Of a stretch of DNA of 7,857 nucleotides, positions 1 to 6,008 are shown piece after piece. Under the pieces are notes generated by a model that worked only from the letters and a program-made list of their open reading frames with translations, had not been told where the DNA came from and made no database searches. Both the position numbers and the translations under genes were made by a program. Each line of letters starts with the position of its first letter. Position 1 is the stretch's first letter. Source of the DNA: an uncultured Spirochaetia bacterium (GTDB taxonomy: Bacteria; Spirochaetota; UBA6919); contig CAJXGR010000145.1 in assembly GCA_913053665.1 (NCBI GenBank), positions 1-7,857 of the forward strand, written 5' to 3'.

Positions 1-1
1 A

Positions 2-526
2 CTTACCTCTCTTGCCCATTTGACTAGACTTCGGTTGGATCATAATCAGCTTGTCGCAGTCCCTGAAGATATGGGTAGCCTTGAAAAGCTGGAAGAACTT
101 TACTTACGGGTTAATCAACTCGCTGAACTTCCTGAATCCTTTCAGTATCTTGTGCATTTAAAACTCCTGGATATTAGTCAGAATTCCTTTGACACTCTTG
201 GTTCTGTAATTGGTACGCTTATCAAATTGCAGGGCCTTTGGGCTGAGGATAATAATCTAACAGAACTTCCCCCCGAAATAGGTGCACTGAGTGAGCTTCA
301 TGGCATTGGAATGAATAATAATAAGCTTAAGTCCCTGCCTCCTGAGATGGGACAACTTAAAAACCTGCAGGAACTGTATCTTGGGAATAACCAACTGACA
401 GAAATCCCTCCAGAAATGGAGCAATGCGAAAAATTGGGATGGATCAGTTTAGTGGAGAATCCATTAAGTGCTGAAGGGAAGAAAAAGATTGATCTATATT
501 TTCCACGTTGTGAAATACGCTTTTAG
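2..526 (+). CDS. Leucine-rich-repeat protein, C-terminal part (5' end outside the window)
   Basis: The reading frame is open from the first bases of the window. The codons before the first possible start (TTG at 20) read LTSLAH and fit the repeat pattern, so the true start lies upstream and this is only the C-terminal part. About 174 codons are visible. They hold roughly six tandem repeats of about 23 residues of the bacterial LxxLxxLxLxxNxLxxLPxxL type, for example LEELYLRVNQLAELPES, LQGLWAEDNNLTELPPE and LQELYLGNNQLTEIPPE. The last repeat degenerates into a short cap (NPLSAEGKKKIDLYF) that closes the solenoid. Such proteins usually bind other proteins; no enzymatic domain is visible and no partner can be inferred. 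One repeat (SFDTLGSVIGTL) departs from the LPxx consensus. Whether the protein is secreted cannot be judged without the N terminus. The gene faces flaA tail to tail, with a large palindrome between them. Confidence 0.9.
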   Translation, partial: LTSLAHLTRLRLDHNQLVAVPEDMGSLEKLEELYLRVNQLAELPESFQYLVHLKLLDISQNSFDTLGSVIGTLIKLQGLWAEDNNLTELPPEIGALSELHGIGMNNNKLKSLPPEMGQLKNLQELYLGNNQLTEIPPEMEQCEKLGWISLVENPLSAEGKKKIDLYFPRCEIRF

Positions 527-551
527 GCCTGTTAAAAGGGGCTAAATTTAC

Positions 552-584
552 TAAGGGGACAAAGTGAATCACTTTGTCCCCTTA
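552..584. repeat. 16-bp near-perfect palindrome, REP/MITE-like
   Basis: Two arms of 16 bp (552-567 and 569-584) are exact reverse complements and are separated by a single A at 568. The arm reads TAAGGGGACAAAGTGA. Folded RNA or single-stranded DNA would form a long stem with a 3- to 5-base loop. It lies between two convergent genes, so a role at transcript ends is possible. Neither strand has the T-run expected of an intrinsic terminator: the right side continues AAATTAG and the left side, read leftward, GTAAATTT. The AGGGGACA/TGTCCCCT ends recall, from memory, palindromes mobilised by REP-associated Y1 transposases. No transposase is present here, so mobility is an inference. Confidence 0.75.
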
Positions 585-624
585 AAATTAGACAATCAAT
601 ATTAGCTTAAGCCTGTATTGACAA

Positions 625-1806
625 TTAATTAGTGCCGCCGCCTGCTGGCTTTGGTTTTTTCTTGGCTTCCAATGGATCCTTTGGTTCAGCATTTCCCTTC
701 ATTCTGATACTTTCATATCTCATCAGCTCAACCTTTTCACGTAATTTCTTACGTTCAATATCTCTTTTTGCCTGAGCCTGACGGGTCAAAATGCCCCATT
801 CCGTTTCGTCAAAGATGTCCACATCCTCTAAAAGTTCAGGTGGAACAGCAAAATCGAACCACATATCGATCTTTCTGAAATACACTACAAAATCTCCACC
901 TACTTCTTGACCAGGTCGATAGATAATGATTGAATCAAACTTTTTATAGGGTACTTCCCGCGGATAAAGCGGAACTCTGAATAACTCTCTGTGATCCACA
1001 CTAGTTATATAGTTAGGATTTTTCCAGGTCATTCGTCTCCAATTGATGAAGTAAGTGTAACCCATGAAATGCTCGCTGATATTATCAAACTGATCCTTGA
1101 GTCGTACGGCAACACCATTTCGATAGTTCCGTCCACTGACATCCACAGTGATCTTTTTAATAGTCCCTACATTATCCAGAACACCGATAAACTTCCCCTT
1201 CTCGTCCCTGGATACGATTCGGCCTGTATTTGTGTAGGCACGTAACTCATAAGGAGGACTGATACGGGCATAAGCGTTATACCTATGTTTTGGGAAATGG
1301 ATGCGAACACCTAAAACATATTTCCCCTTACCGATATTACCTCTTATGTTTTTACGGTCAGCTGGGACTTCGCCCTGATCCCCTTTATACTCTTTCCCAT
1401 CTTTAACTTTAGCGCGTTTGGCATAAGACCAACGTCTATTAAGGATAGTATTAGCCGACGAATTCAATTGGACGAGCCATCTATTATAAAATAGGTCGCT
1501 AGCTTGAATCTCATAAGCTGGAGCAAGGGTTTTAGGATCCACTTCTTTTGAACCCGCAGATACATCCAGGTCAGCCAGTTTTTTGTCCCTGATAGGATCT
1601 TTGTCAGGATAAACACCAGCCGCCTGAACACGCTCTTCAAATTGTGTAAAGTCAATGAGTGTTTCCTGAACATTGTTAGGACTTACATCCTTCATGGGAT
1701 CACTAACAGTAGTATCTGTTGAACCCTGTCCATAAACATCATTGATCGCTGAGACCCATAGAAGAAGGAATGTGCTGAGTCCCAGCATCAAAATATTTTT
1801 CATCAT
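625..1806 (-). CDS. flaA: Flagellar filament outer-layer (sheath) protein, FlaA family
   Basis: This is probably a spirochaetal FlaA, the protein that coats the FlaB core of the periplasmic flagellar filament and affects its stiffness. It has 393 residues. Residues 1-26 form a signal peptide with a hydrophobic stretch (LMLGLSTFLLLWV) and a likely signal peptidase I site after VYG, fitting export to the periplasm. The FlaA-like core spans about 95-320: RWLVQLNSSANTILNRRWSY, YVLGVRIHFPKHRYNAYARI, an ITVDVSGRNYRNGVAVRLKD segment, the F-x-x-W segment near 253-261, and a final VVYFRKIDMWFDF strand. The C-terminal tail (about 340-393) is strongly charged, K/R-rich and ends PKPAGGGTN. It makes this protein longer than the FlaA proteins I recall. 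ATG at 1806 is chosen because AAGGAG lies 9 nt upstream; a second ATG follows directly. No other flagellar gene adjoins it, so it seems monocistronic. Which FlaA paralogue it is cannot be decided. Confidence 0.82.
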   Translation of the reverse strand: MMKNILMLGLSTFLLLWVSAINDVYGQGSTDTTVSDPMKDVSPNNVQETLIDFTQFEERVQAAGVYPDKDPIRDKKLADLDVSAGSKEVDPKTLAPAYEIQASDLFYNRWLVQLNSSANTILNRRWSYAKRAKVKDGKEYKGDQGEVPADRKNIRGNIGKGKYVLGVRIHFPKHRYNAYARISPPYELRAYTNTGRIVSRDEKGKFIGVLDNVGTIKKITVDVSGRNYRNGVAVRLKDQFDNISEHFMGYTYFINWRRMTWKNPNYITSVDHRELFRVPLYPREVPYKKFDSIIIYRPGQEVGGDFVVYFRKIDMWFDFAVPPELLEDVDIFDETEWGILTRQAQAKRDIERKKLREKVELMRYESIRMKGNAEPKDPLEAKKKPKPAGGGTN

Positions 1807-1941
1807 AAGGTCAATCTCCTTTTGTCGTAATTGATCTCTTATTCACAAGCTGATATTGCCTGTGATCTATGTACTTAGTCGGGAATGGGAAATGTGTAAT
1901 TTAATTCGTCTATTATTTAAACATAATCTTGTAATTAAGTC

Positions 1942-1959
1942 ATGATATTAAAGTATCAT
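1942..1959. repeat. Small palindrome upstream of flaA
   Basis: ATGATA and TATCAT form exact 6-bp arms around TTAAAG, about 135-155 bp upstream of the flaA start. The size and symmetry suit a dimeric regulator site, but in AT-rich DNA a chance match is quite possible. Confidence 0.35.
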
Positions 1960-1989
1960 AAATACCTGATATTTTGGCTTGAAAAAGCT

Positions 1990-2016
1990 ATCCATAACTT
2001 TAGAAATATTATGGAT
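1990..2016. repeat. 8-bp inverted repeat between divergent genes
   Basis: ATCCATAA (1990-1997) and TTATGGAT (2009-2016) are exact reverse complements separated by 11 nt. Read leftward, the hairpin is followed after AGC by a run of five T, a weak terminator-like arrangement, but no leftward gene lies upstream of it to terminate. A regulator site in the divergent spacer is as plausible. The function is unknown. Confidence 0.45.
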
Positions 2017-2104
2017 GGAACAAGTAAAAAAAAACCTCTTTTTTCCTCATGTTGGTTCTAAAAAAATACGATAGGAATAGATGATTAATATTGCTCTAAA
2101 AAAC

Positions 2105-2133
2105 TAGTCACCTACAGAATACCACGCTACAAT
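2105..2133 (+). promoter_or_regulatory. Possible sigma-70 promoter for the membrane-protein/pgsA-like unit
   Basis: TAGTCA (2105-2110, 4 of 6 consensus bases) and TACAAT (2128-2133, 5 of 6) are separated by 17 bp. The start codon at 2170 would lie about 30 nt after the transcription start. Prediction by eye only. Confidence 0.35.
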
Positions 2134-2169
2134 AAATACTGATTTTGAAGTTTAAGGAATATATTACAA

Positions 2170-3453
2170 ATGATCATTTCAGGATTGCTTTCTATAATTG
2201 CTGGTCTTTACACATTTTATTTGGTCTTTCAAGGGGAAAGTCAATGGCTGCTCCCCAGTACCTTCTTTTTAGGACTTGGATATTTTATCATCCTGGAAAC
2301 GTTATCCGGCTGGCTTGAAGAAACGAGTATACTTTATCACTCCTCGTCCACCCAATCTAGTTCCAGTCTTTTCAAAATAAAAAAAGATACCAAATCACGA
2401 TTTCTTATGACCTCCACTATGTCCAAATTGAAATACTATATCCTGCCTCTAACAGGCATTTTCTTATTCTTTAGTATATCCAGTTACTCTTTTTATCAGT
2501 ATTATCATAGATCCAACGGCTTCGATTGGCTTGGCTCAGCCGTGTTAACTCTAATTATAGGTGTCTTATACTGGATCGCCTGTACGAAACTCTACCAATC
2601 CAAAGGAGAACAAATACTCTTTGACAAGATAAAAAGACTCATCTACATAAAATCTCCAGTCCAGCGAAATACCCAGTCCATCCCTTTCGATCAGATTCGT
2701 CGCGTGATCATTAACAACTCAAAATCACCCAAAAGAGTCATTAGCAACTTTTATAATACAACCTTTCAAGTATATATCGAAACCCATACAGGTAAGAAAA
2801 AACTCATCGAAAAAGGCTTCGATAAGGTTCACATACAAAACCTAGCCAGAAAGCTTTGGGAGATCCTGAATGTGGACATTCTGGACTTAAGCTTCCTGAA
2901 CCTTAGCTCTCGTGCTCAAAGCACCCGAACAGACCATCAAACCAGGTCTCCGTGGAATCATATCACCTATGTCAATGACGGGAAAACAGAATCCTACTCA
3001 TGGAGAACTAAAGAAAGCTTCTCGACTCTTGTTTTTGAGATCTTCTTCTTTATATTAGCCGTTGCCTCACTTCTCTATGCCATAGAGACAATCCCCATGC
3101 CGCGACTCCTGGATCTGTGTTTCATACTGTCGGGTATAATTCTCATCCTGGGCATTATATTTGTCAGAAACCACTTCGGACATGAGTACTTTATCTTCAC
3201 TGATGAAGGCGTCCTATACCAGTATCGTTTAATGATTTGGGTCTTGCAAGAAAAAAAGCTTAAACACGAGGAAGTCAAAAGTGCTATCTTTTTATTTGAT
3301 GACGCCGTGCTAGAAGGTGAGTCTCACTATCTGATAGGAAATATCTCTCGTTTAAGCTTTAGTGAGAAGAAATGGCTAAAGAGAAAATGGTTTGATCGTT
3401 TTCACCTTCCAGACTCCCTTGAACTGGAGAGGAATCTTGTTCGGTTCAGTTAA
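2170..3453 (+). CDS. Six-helix membrane protein of unknown function with PH-like soluble segments
   Basis: I do not recognise a named family. The 427-residue product has six likely membrane helices: about 2-20, 26-48, 89-111, 120-142, and two more at roughly 285-310 and 315-338. A Ser-rich patch (about 58-66) lies in the loop between helices 2 and 3. The segment after helix 4 (about 145-245) has the strand pattern and closing amphipathic helix (IQNLARKLWEILNV) of bacterial PH-like domains found in small membrane proteins. It contains FDKIKRLIYIKSP, a SIPFDQIRRVII strand and FQVYIETHTGKKKLIEKGF. A second segment after helix 6 (HEYFIFTDEGVLYQYRL) could be a similar fold. These PH-like calls are inference from pattern only. 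The start is ATG with only a weak upstream AAGGAAT, too far away for an ideal ribosome site. The last 17 bp overlap the following phosphatidyltransferase gene, so the two are probably co-transcribed and translationally coupled, which hints at an envelope or lipid role. Confidence 0.75.
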   Translation: MIISGLLSIIAGLYTFYLVFQGESQWLLPSTFFLGLGYFIILETLSGWLEETSILYHSSSTQSSSSLFKIKKDTKSRFLMTSTMSKLKYYILPLTGIFLFFSISSYSFYQYYHRSNGFDWLGSAVLTLIIGVLYWIACTKLYQSKGEQILFDKIKRLIYIKSPVQRNTQSIPFDQIRRVIINNSKSPKRVISNFYNTTFQVYIETHTGKKKLIEKGFDKVHIQNLARKLWEILNVDILDLSFLNLSSRAQSTRTDHQTRSPWNHITYVNDGKTESYSWRTKESFSTLVFEIFFFILAVASLLYAIETIPMPRLLDLCFILSGIILILGIIFVRNHFGHEYFIFTDEGVLYQYRLMIWVLQEKKLKHEEVKSAIFLFDDAVLEGESHYLIGNISRLSFSEKKWLKRKWFDRFHLPDSLELERNLVRFS

Positions 3454-3997
3454 ACTCAAAGACCTTGTTCTAATCCCTAATTTAATTAGTCTCAGCCGTA
3501 TTTTACTCCTTCCTTTTGCCGTATACTTCCTTTCAATAGGCGATGAAGGCCTGTGGGAATGCGTGATCCTGGTCTCATTCATTGTATTCTCAGACTTCCT
3601 GGATGGATTTTTAAGTCGCCAACTTAATCAAGTCAGTGATTTGGGCAAACTACTGGATCCTTTAGCTGACAAAATCGTGATAGCCGGCTTTTCACTTGGC
3701 CTGGTTCTATACAGAGATTTCCCCCTATGGTTTTTTGTGTTCTTGGTCATACGAGATTTGATCCTTATGGGTGGTGGGAATTGGCTTTACAGGGCTAAGG
3801 GAATTGTTGTGATGGCTAATTTCTGGGGGAAAGCAACGACTGTCGCCTTGGCTTGTGTGGCGTTTCTCTATCTATTTAAAGATCGCGTTGGATATTTACC
3901 TATCATATTTATTTATCTTTCAATGGCCTTATCCATTGTATCATTGATTGTCTATACCACTGAATCGCTCGCTAAAATCAAGGGACTTAGAAACTAG
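3437..3997 (+). CDS. CDP-alcohol phosphatidyltransferase, PgsA-like
   Basis: This is an integral membrane enzyme of the CDP-alcohol phosphatidyltransferase family, which joins a CDP-diacylglycerol-derived phosphatidyl group to an alcohol. PgsA uses glycerol-3-phosphate and makes the phosphatidylglycerol phosphate precursor. From this start it is 186 residues, the usual PgsA size. The family signature is present: D53-x2-D56-G57-x2-S60-R61-x8-G70-x3-D74-x3-D78, which binds the metal ions and CDP. The one deviation is Ser where Ala is usual before Arg. The N-terminal LIPNLISLSRILLLP matches the typical opening, and several hydrophobic helices follow. I chose TTG at 3437 because GGAG lies 7 nt upstream and the family normally begins close to the PNLxxxSR motif. 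An earlier in-frame TTG at 3392 would add 15 residues and overlap the upstream gene by 62 bp. The substrate (glycerol phosphate, serine or another alcohol) cannot be fixed from sequence, so I give no symbol. Its last 11 bp overlap the end of panD on the other strand. Confidence 0.87.
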   Translation: MFGSVKLKDLVLIPNLISLSRILLLPFAVYFLSIGDEGLWECVILVSFIVFSDFLDGFLSRQLNQVSDLGKLLDPLADKIVIAGFSLGLVLYRDFPLWFFVFLVIRDLILMGGGNWLYRAKGIVVMANFWGKATTVALACVAFLYLFKDRVGYLPIIFIYLSMALSIVSLIVYTTESLAKIKGLRN

Positions 3998-4370
3998 GAG
4001 CGTATTCTTTTTCCTTTTCTTTAGACACAATATGATTTTTATGATCCACTTTAACCACTATTGGGCGGTGAAATTGGGCTTCTTCTTTGTTCAGTGAAGC
4101 GTATGAGATGATAATGACTTTGTCTCCCTTATGACCCTGTCTTGCAGCGGCTCCATTCAGGCAGATCATGCCGCTACCTCGCTCCCCTTCTATCACGTAA
4201 GTCTCCAGGCGATTTCCATTATTCACATTGACCACTTGAACTTTCTCGTAGGCCAGTATTTCAGAGGCTTCCATCAAATCCTTGTCAATGGTGATGCTGC
4301 CTTCATAATGAAGCTCAGAATCTGTAATGGTGGCTCTATGGATCTTGGATTTGCACATAAATAATTGCAT
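3987..4370 (-). CDS. panD: Aspartate 1-decarboxylase proenzyme (pyruvoyl-dependent)
   Basis: PanD decarboxylates L-aspartate to beta-alanine, which is condensed with pantoate to make pantothenate and then coenzyme A; it is a cytoplasmic tetramer. The 127-residue length is normal. The N terminus is a textbook match: SKIHRATITDSELHYEGSITID, with self-cleavage expected between Gly24 and Ser25 so that Ser25 becomes the pyruvoyl group. Lys9, His11, Arg54 and Tyr58 stand at the usual active-site positions, and NGAAARQGHKGDKVIII is the conserved later segment. The ATG is preceded by AAGGA at 5 nt spacing. A plausible promoter lies about 110 bp upstream, so panD may be transcribed apart from speE as well as by read-through. 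No panB, panC or panE is visible. The 3' end overlaps the convergent pgsA-like gene by 11 bp. Confidence 0.96.
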   Translation of the reverse strand: MQLFMCKSKIHRATITDSELHYEGSITIDKDLMEASEILAYEKVQVVNVNNGNRLETYVIEGERGSGMICLNGAAARQGHKGDKVIIISYASLNKEEAQFHRPIVVKVDHKNHIVSKEKEKEYAPSF

Positions 4371-4476
4371 AGGCTTCCTTTAATTTCATAATTAATAAGG
4401 TTCAGACCTTTAGAACCTGCAAGTCATTGGACTCAATATTAAATGATGACACAATCACTGGTAAAAATCTTGACAC

Positions 4477-4505
4477 ATTATATATTTAGTAAAATCTCTT
4501 GAAAA
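4477..4505 (-). promoter_or_regulatory. Probable sigma-70 promoter for panD
   Basis: Read leftward, TTTTCA (4505-4500, 4 of 6) is followed after exactly 17 bp by a perfect TATAAT (4482-4477). It lies in the 181-bp spacer between the end of speE and the panD start, leaving a leader of roughly 100 nt. The match is good, but the surrounding DNA is AT-rich. Confidence 0.5.
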
Positions 4506-4551
4506 GTCAATGCCTGACATTTAACTTAGTTTTTTTTAGATATTTAATGCT

Positions 4552-5409
4552 TCAGGAATCCTGTTTCACAAAGTAGCTAGGTAGAGCAAAAGCCGCTTTA
4601 TGAATCTTGTCATTGTAATACATAAAGTTCAAATCCTCATATTTATCCGCTTGAAAGTCGTTTAAAGGATCGTACTTCTTGGATCCCGTTATAAATCCCC
4701 AATATCCTCCAGGGTAAGAGTGAACACTTGCTGTATATATTTGACTCAAAGGGAAGACAGACATCATGTCACTTTGCAAATCCTTAATAAACTGAGTCTG
4801 GTAAAAGGGTGATCCGCACTGCATCACCATCATGCCATCTGCTGCAAGAGCCTGATGACACAATCCAAGAAAAGGGACTCCAAAGAGTTTAAGAGCTTCG
4901 CCAACAGGGTCTGTGGAATCCACCAGGATGATGTCATAAATATTGGTATTTCTCTTTAAGAAGTCAAAACCGTCCTCATAAAAGGCCTCTATTCGTGGAT
5001 TATTTAATACTTCTTTAACATAGGGAAATATCTCCTCACACTTTTCAACGACCATTTTATCAATTTCGCATAGATGAATGTTATCAACAGCTGGATGCTT
5101 AAGAATCTCTCTGAGAGCCCCACAATCCCCACCACCGATCACTAAAACCTTTTTAGGCCCAGGATGGGTAAAAAGGGGGACATGAGTCAGCATTTCGTGA
5201 TAGATAAACTCGTCACGTTCAGAAGTCATGATCAAACCGTCCAGGGCAAATAGAATCCCATGATCGTAACTCTCAAAGAAGTCCAGCTTTTGGAATGGAC
5301 TTTGACCCGTAAAAAGAGTTCTTTTTATTTTCCAATGGGTGTGAGTATATTTTGGTTCAATTGCCCCGGTGTGATCCTCAGCAAACCATTGGTCTTTCAT
5401 TCTATCCAT
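4552..5409 (-). CDS. speE: Polyamine aminopropyltransferase (spermidine synthase)
   Basis: SpeE transfers the aminopropyl group of decarboxylated S-adenosylmethionine to putrescine, giving spermidine and methylthioadenosine, in the cytoplasm. The 285-residue length is usual. An N-terminal beta domain ends with FFESYDHGILFALDGLIMTS, followed by ERDEFIYHEMLTHVPL with the substrate-site Tyr70. The Rossmann domain has VLVIGGGDCGALRE (92-100), Glu115 for the ribose, Asp146, and the catalytic DSTDPVG (Asp164 and Asp167). The C-terminal YYNDKIHKAAFALPSYF is typical. Odd: Cys96 replaces the Gly usually seen after GGGD. The acceptor could also be agmatine, as known for some thermophile enzymes; the sequence alone does not decide. 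The gene starts 28 bp after pdaD ends, so the two are very likely one transcript. ATG at 5409 has only a loose GAGAG upstream; an in-frame ATG three codons later has GGAT at 5 nt and is an alternative. No terminator hairpin is visible downstream. Confidence 0.95.
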   Translation of the reverse strand: MDRMKDQWFAEDHTGAIEPKYTHTHWKIKRTLFTGQSPFQKLDFFESYDHGILFALDGLIMTSERDEFIYHEMLTHVPLFTHPGPKKVLVIGGGDCGALREILKHPAVDNIHLCEIDKMVVEKCEEIFPYVKEVLNNPRIEAFYEDGFDFLKRNTNIYDIILVDSTDPVGEALKLFGVPFLGLCHQALAADGMMVMQCGSPFYQTQFIKDLQSDMMSVFPLSQIYTASVHSYPGGYWGFITGSKKYDPLNDFQADKYEDLNFMYYNDKIHKAAFALPSYFVKQDS

Positions 5410-5437
5410 TCTATCGCTCTCTCAATTAATACGATAA

Positions 5438-5902
5438 TTAGTACCAGAGGACAACAGCAGCAAAGGCCGCTCCCGTATGCTCCACCTGGTGGCTTATTGA
5501 AACAGATTCTATCTCTTTCAGCTCTTCTCCACGACTTCGCATTCCTTCTTCAGTCATCTTAATGACGATGGCTTCGACTTCTTCTTTGTGTCCTGTTGCT
5601 GAATACTCCATAATGAGACCTGGTTTTTCTTTGTCCATAGGAAAAGCACAGGCAACCGCTGCAGATATGATCTCACCAGGAATCTGACTGATTCTGGAGG
5701 CATAAGCTACTGGGACAAGGGCTCCATAGGGTAGATGAATGGAGTCCAGCCGTTGACAGTCAGGGGGTATAATGCTGCTCATCTTGATCAGATTGGTGTT
5801 CCCAATACCAGCATTTAGTAAAGCCTGATCAAAAGCGTTTAAGGGCATAAACCCTTCAGAGGATCCTGTTGTCAAAAAGTATTTCGTGGGTATAGGGATC
5901 AA
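5438..5902 (-). CDS. pdaD: Pyruvoyl-dependent arginine decarboxylase
   Basis: PdaD converts L-arginine to agmatine, the first step of arginine-derived polyamine synthesis. The 154 residues match the family best known from Methanocaldococcus (PdaD) and Chlamydia (AaxB). Key segments are TTGSSEG (11-17), PLNAFDQALLNAGIGNTNLI (20-39), MSSIIPP with self-cleavage expected between Ser42 and Ser43, GALVPVAY (60-67), PGEIISAAVA (75-84), MEY with catalytic Glu99, and the C-terminal AFAAVVLWY. The start is TTG at 5902: reading back in frame there is no ATG, GTG or other TTG before a TAG stop, and the next internal ATG (residue 19) would remove the conserved GSSEG. GGAG lies 8 nt before the TTG. The gene lies between speH (106 bp away) and speE (28 bp away) in the same direction, which supports a biosynthetic rather than an acid-resistance role. 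The family is patchily distributed, so horizontal origin is possible. Confidence 0.95.
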   Translation of the reverse strand: MIPIPTKYFLTTGSSEGFMPLNAFDQALLNAGIGNTNLIKMSSIIPPDCQRLDSIHLPYGALVPVAYASRISQIPGEIISAAVACAFPMDKEKPGLIMEYSATGHKEEVEAIVIKMTEEGMRSRGEELKEIESVSISHQVEHTGAAFAAVVLWY

Positions 5903-5914
5903 ATCATTTGCTCC
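5899..5914 (-). promoter_or_regulatory. pdaD translation-start region with overlapping AUG-AUU-UGA frame
   Basis: Read leftward, GGAG (5914-5911) is followed 3 nt later by an ATG (5907-5905) whose frame is only ATG-ATT-TGA. The pdaD TTG start (5902-5900) lies inside this two-codon frame. The GGAG spacing favours the TTG (8 nt) over the ATG (3 nt). A ribosome starting at the ATG would stop almost on top of the real start. Confidence 0.6.
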
Positions 5915-6008
5915 AGCCTTTCCATATAAGGTTATCTAAACAGAAACCAATGATAACACTGATTTACAACAATTTGTAAACCCGTAATATGATTGCCTTA
6001 ATTATGAA

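Larger units (their letters stand above)
1807..2169. other. Divergent intergenic region, flaA / membrane-protein gene
   Basis: This 363-bp AT-rich spacer holds no convincing gene. It must contain the start signals of flaA (leftward) and of the membrane-protein gene at 2170 (rightward). The flaA ribosome site, AAGGAG read leftward, sits just beyond its left edge. Two inverted repeats (1942-1959 and 1990-2016) and a run of nine A followed closely by six T (about 2027-2044) are the visible structures. I found no good sigma-28-type flagellar promoter for flaA and no clear sigma-70 match on that strand. Confidence 0.6.

Noticed and set aside
552..584. Ordinary bidirectional rho-independent terminator
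   Set aside because: The stem is strong, but no T-run follows on either strand; kept as a palindromic repeat with a terminator role left open.
1970..2006. Flagellar sigma-28 promoter for flaA (TAAAGTT ... GCCAAAAT, read leftward)
   Set aside because: The spacing between the boxes is several bases too long and the -10 box is a poor match.
3392..3436. TTG at 3392 as the start of the phosphatidyltransferase
   Set aside because: It would add 15 residues not typical of the family and has no good ribosome site; TTG at 3437 has GGAG at 7 nt.
5260..5562. Open rightward frame of 100 codons across speE and pdaD
   Set aside because: It lies antisense to two well-conserved genes and its product has no recognisable motif; it is a shadow frame.
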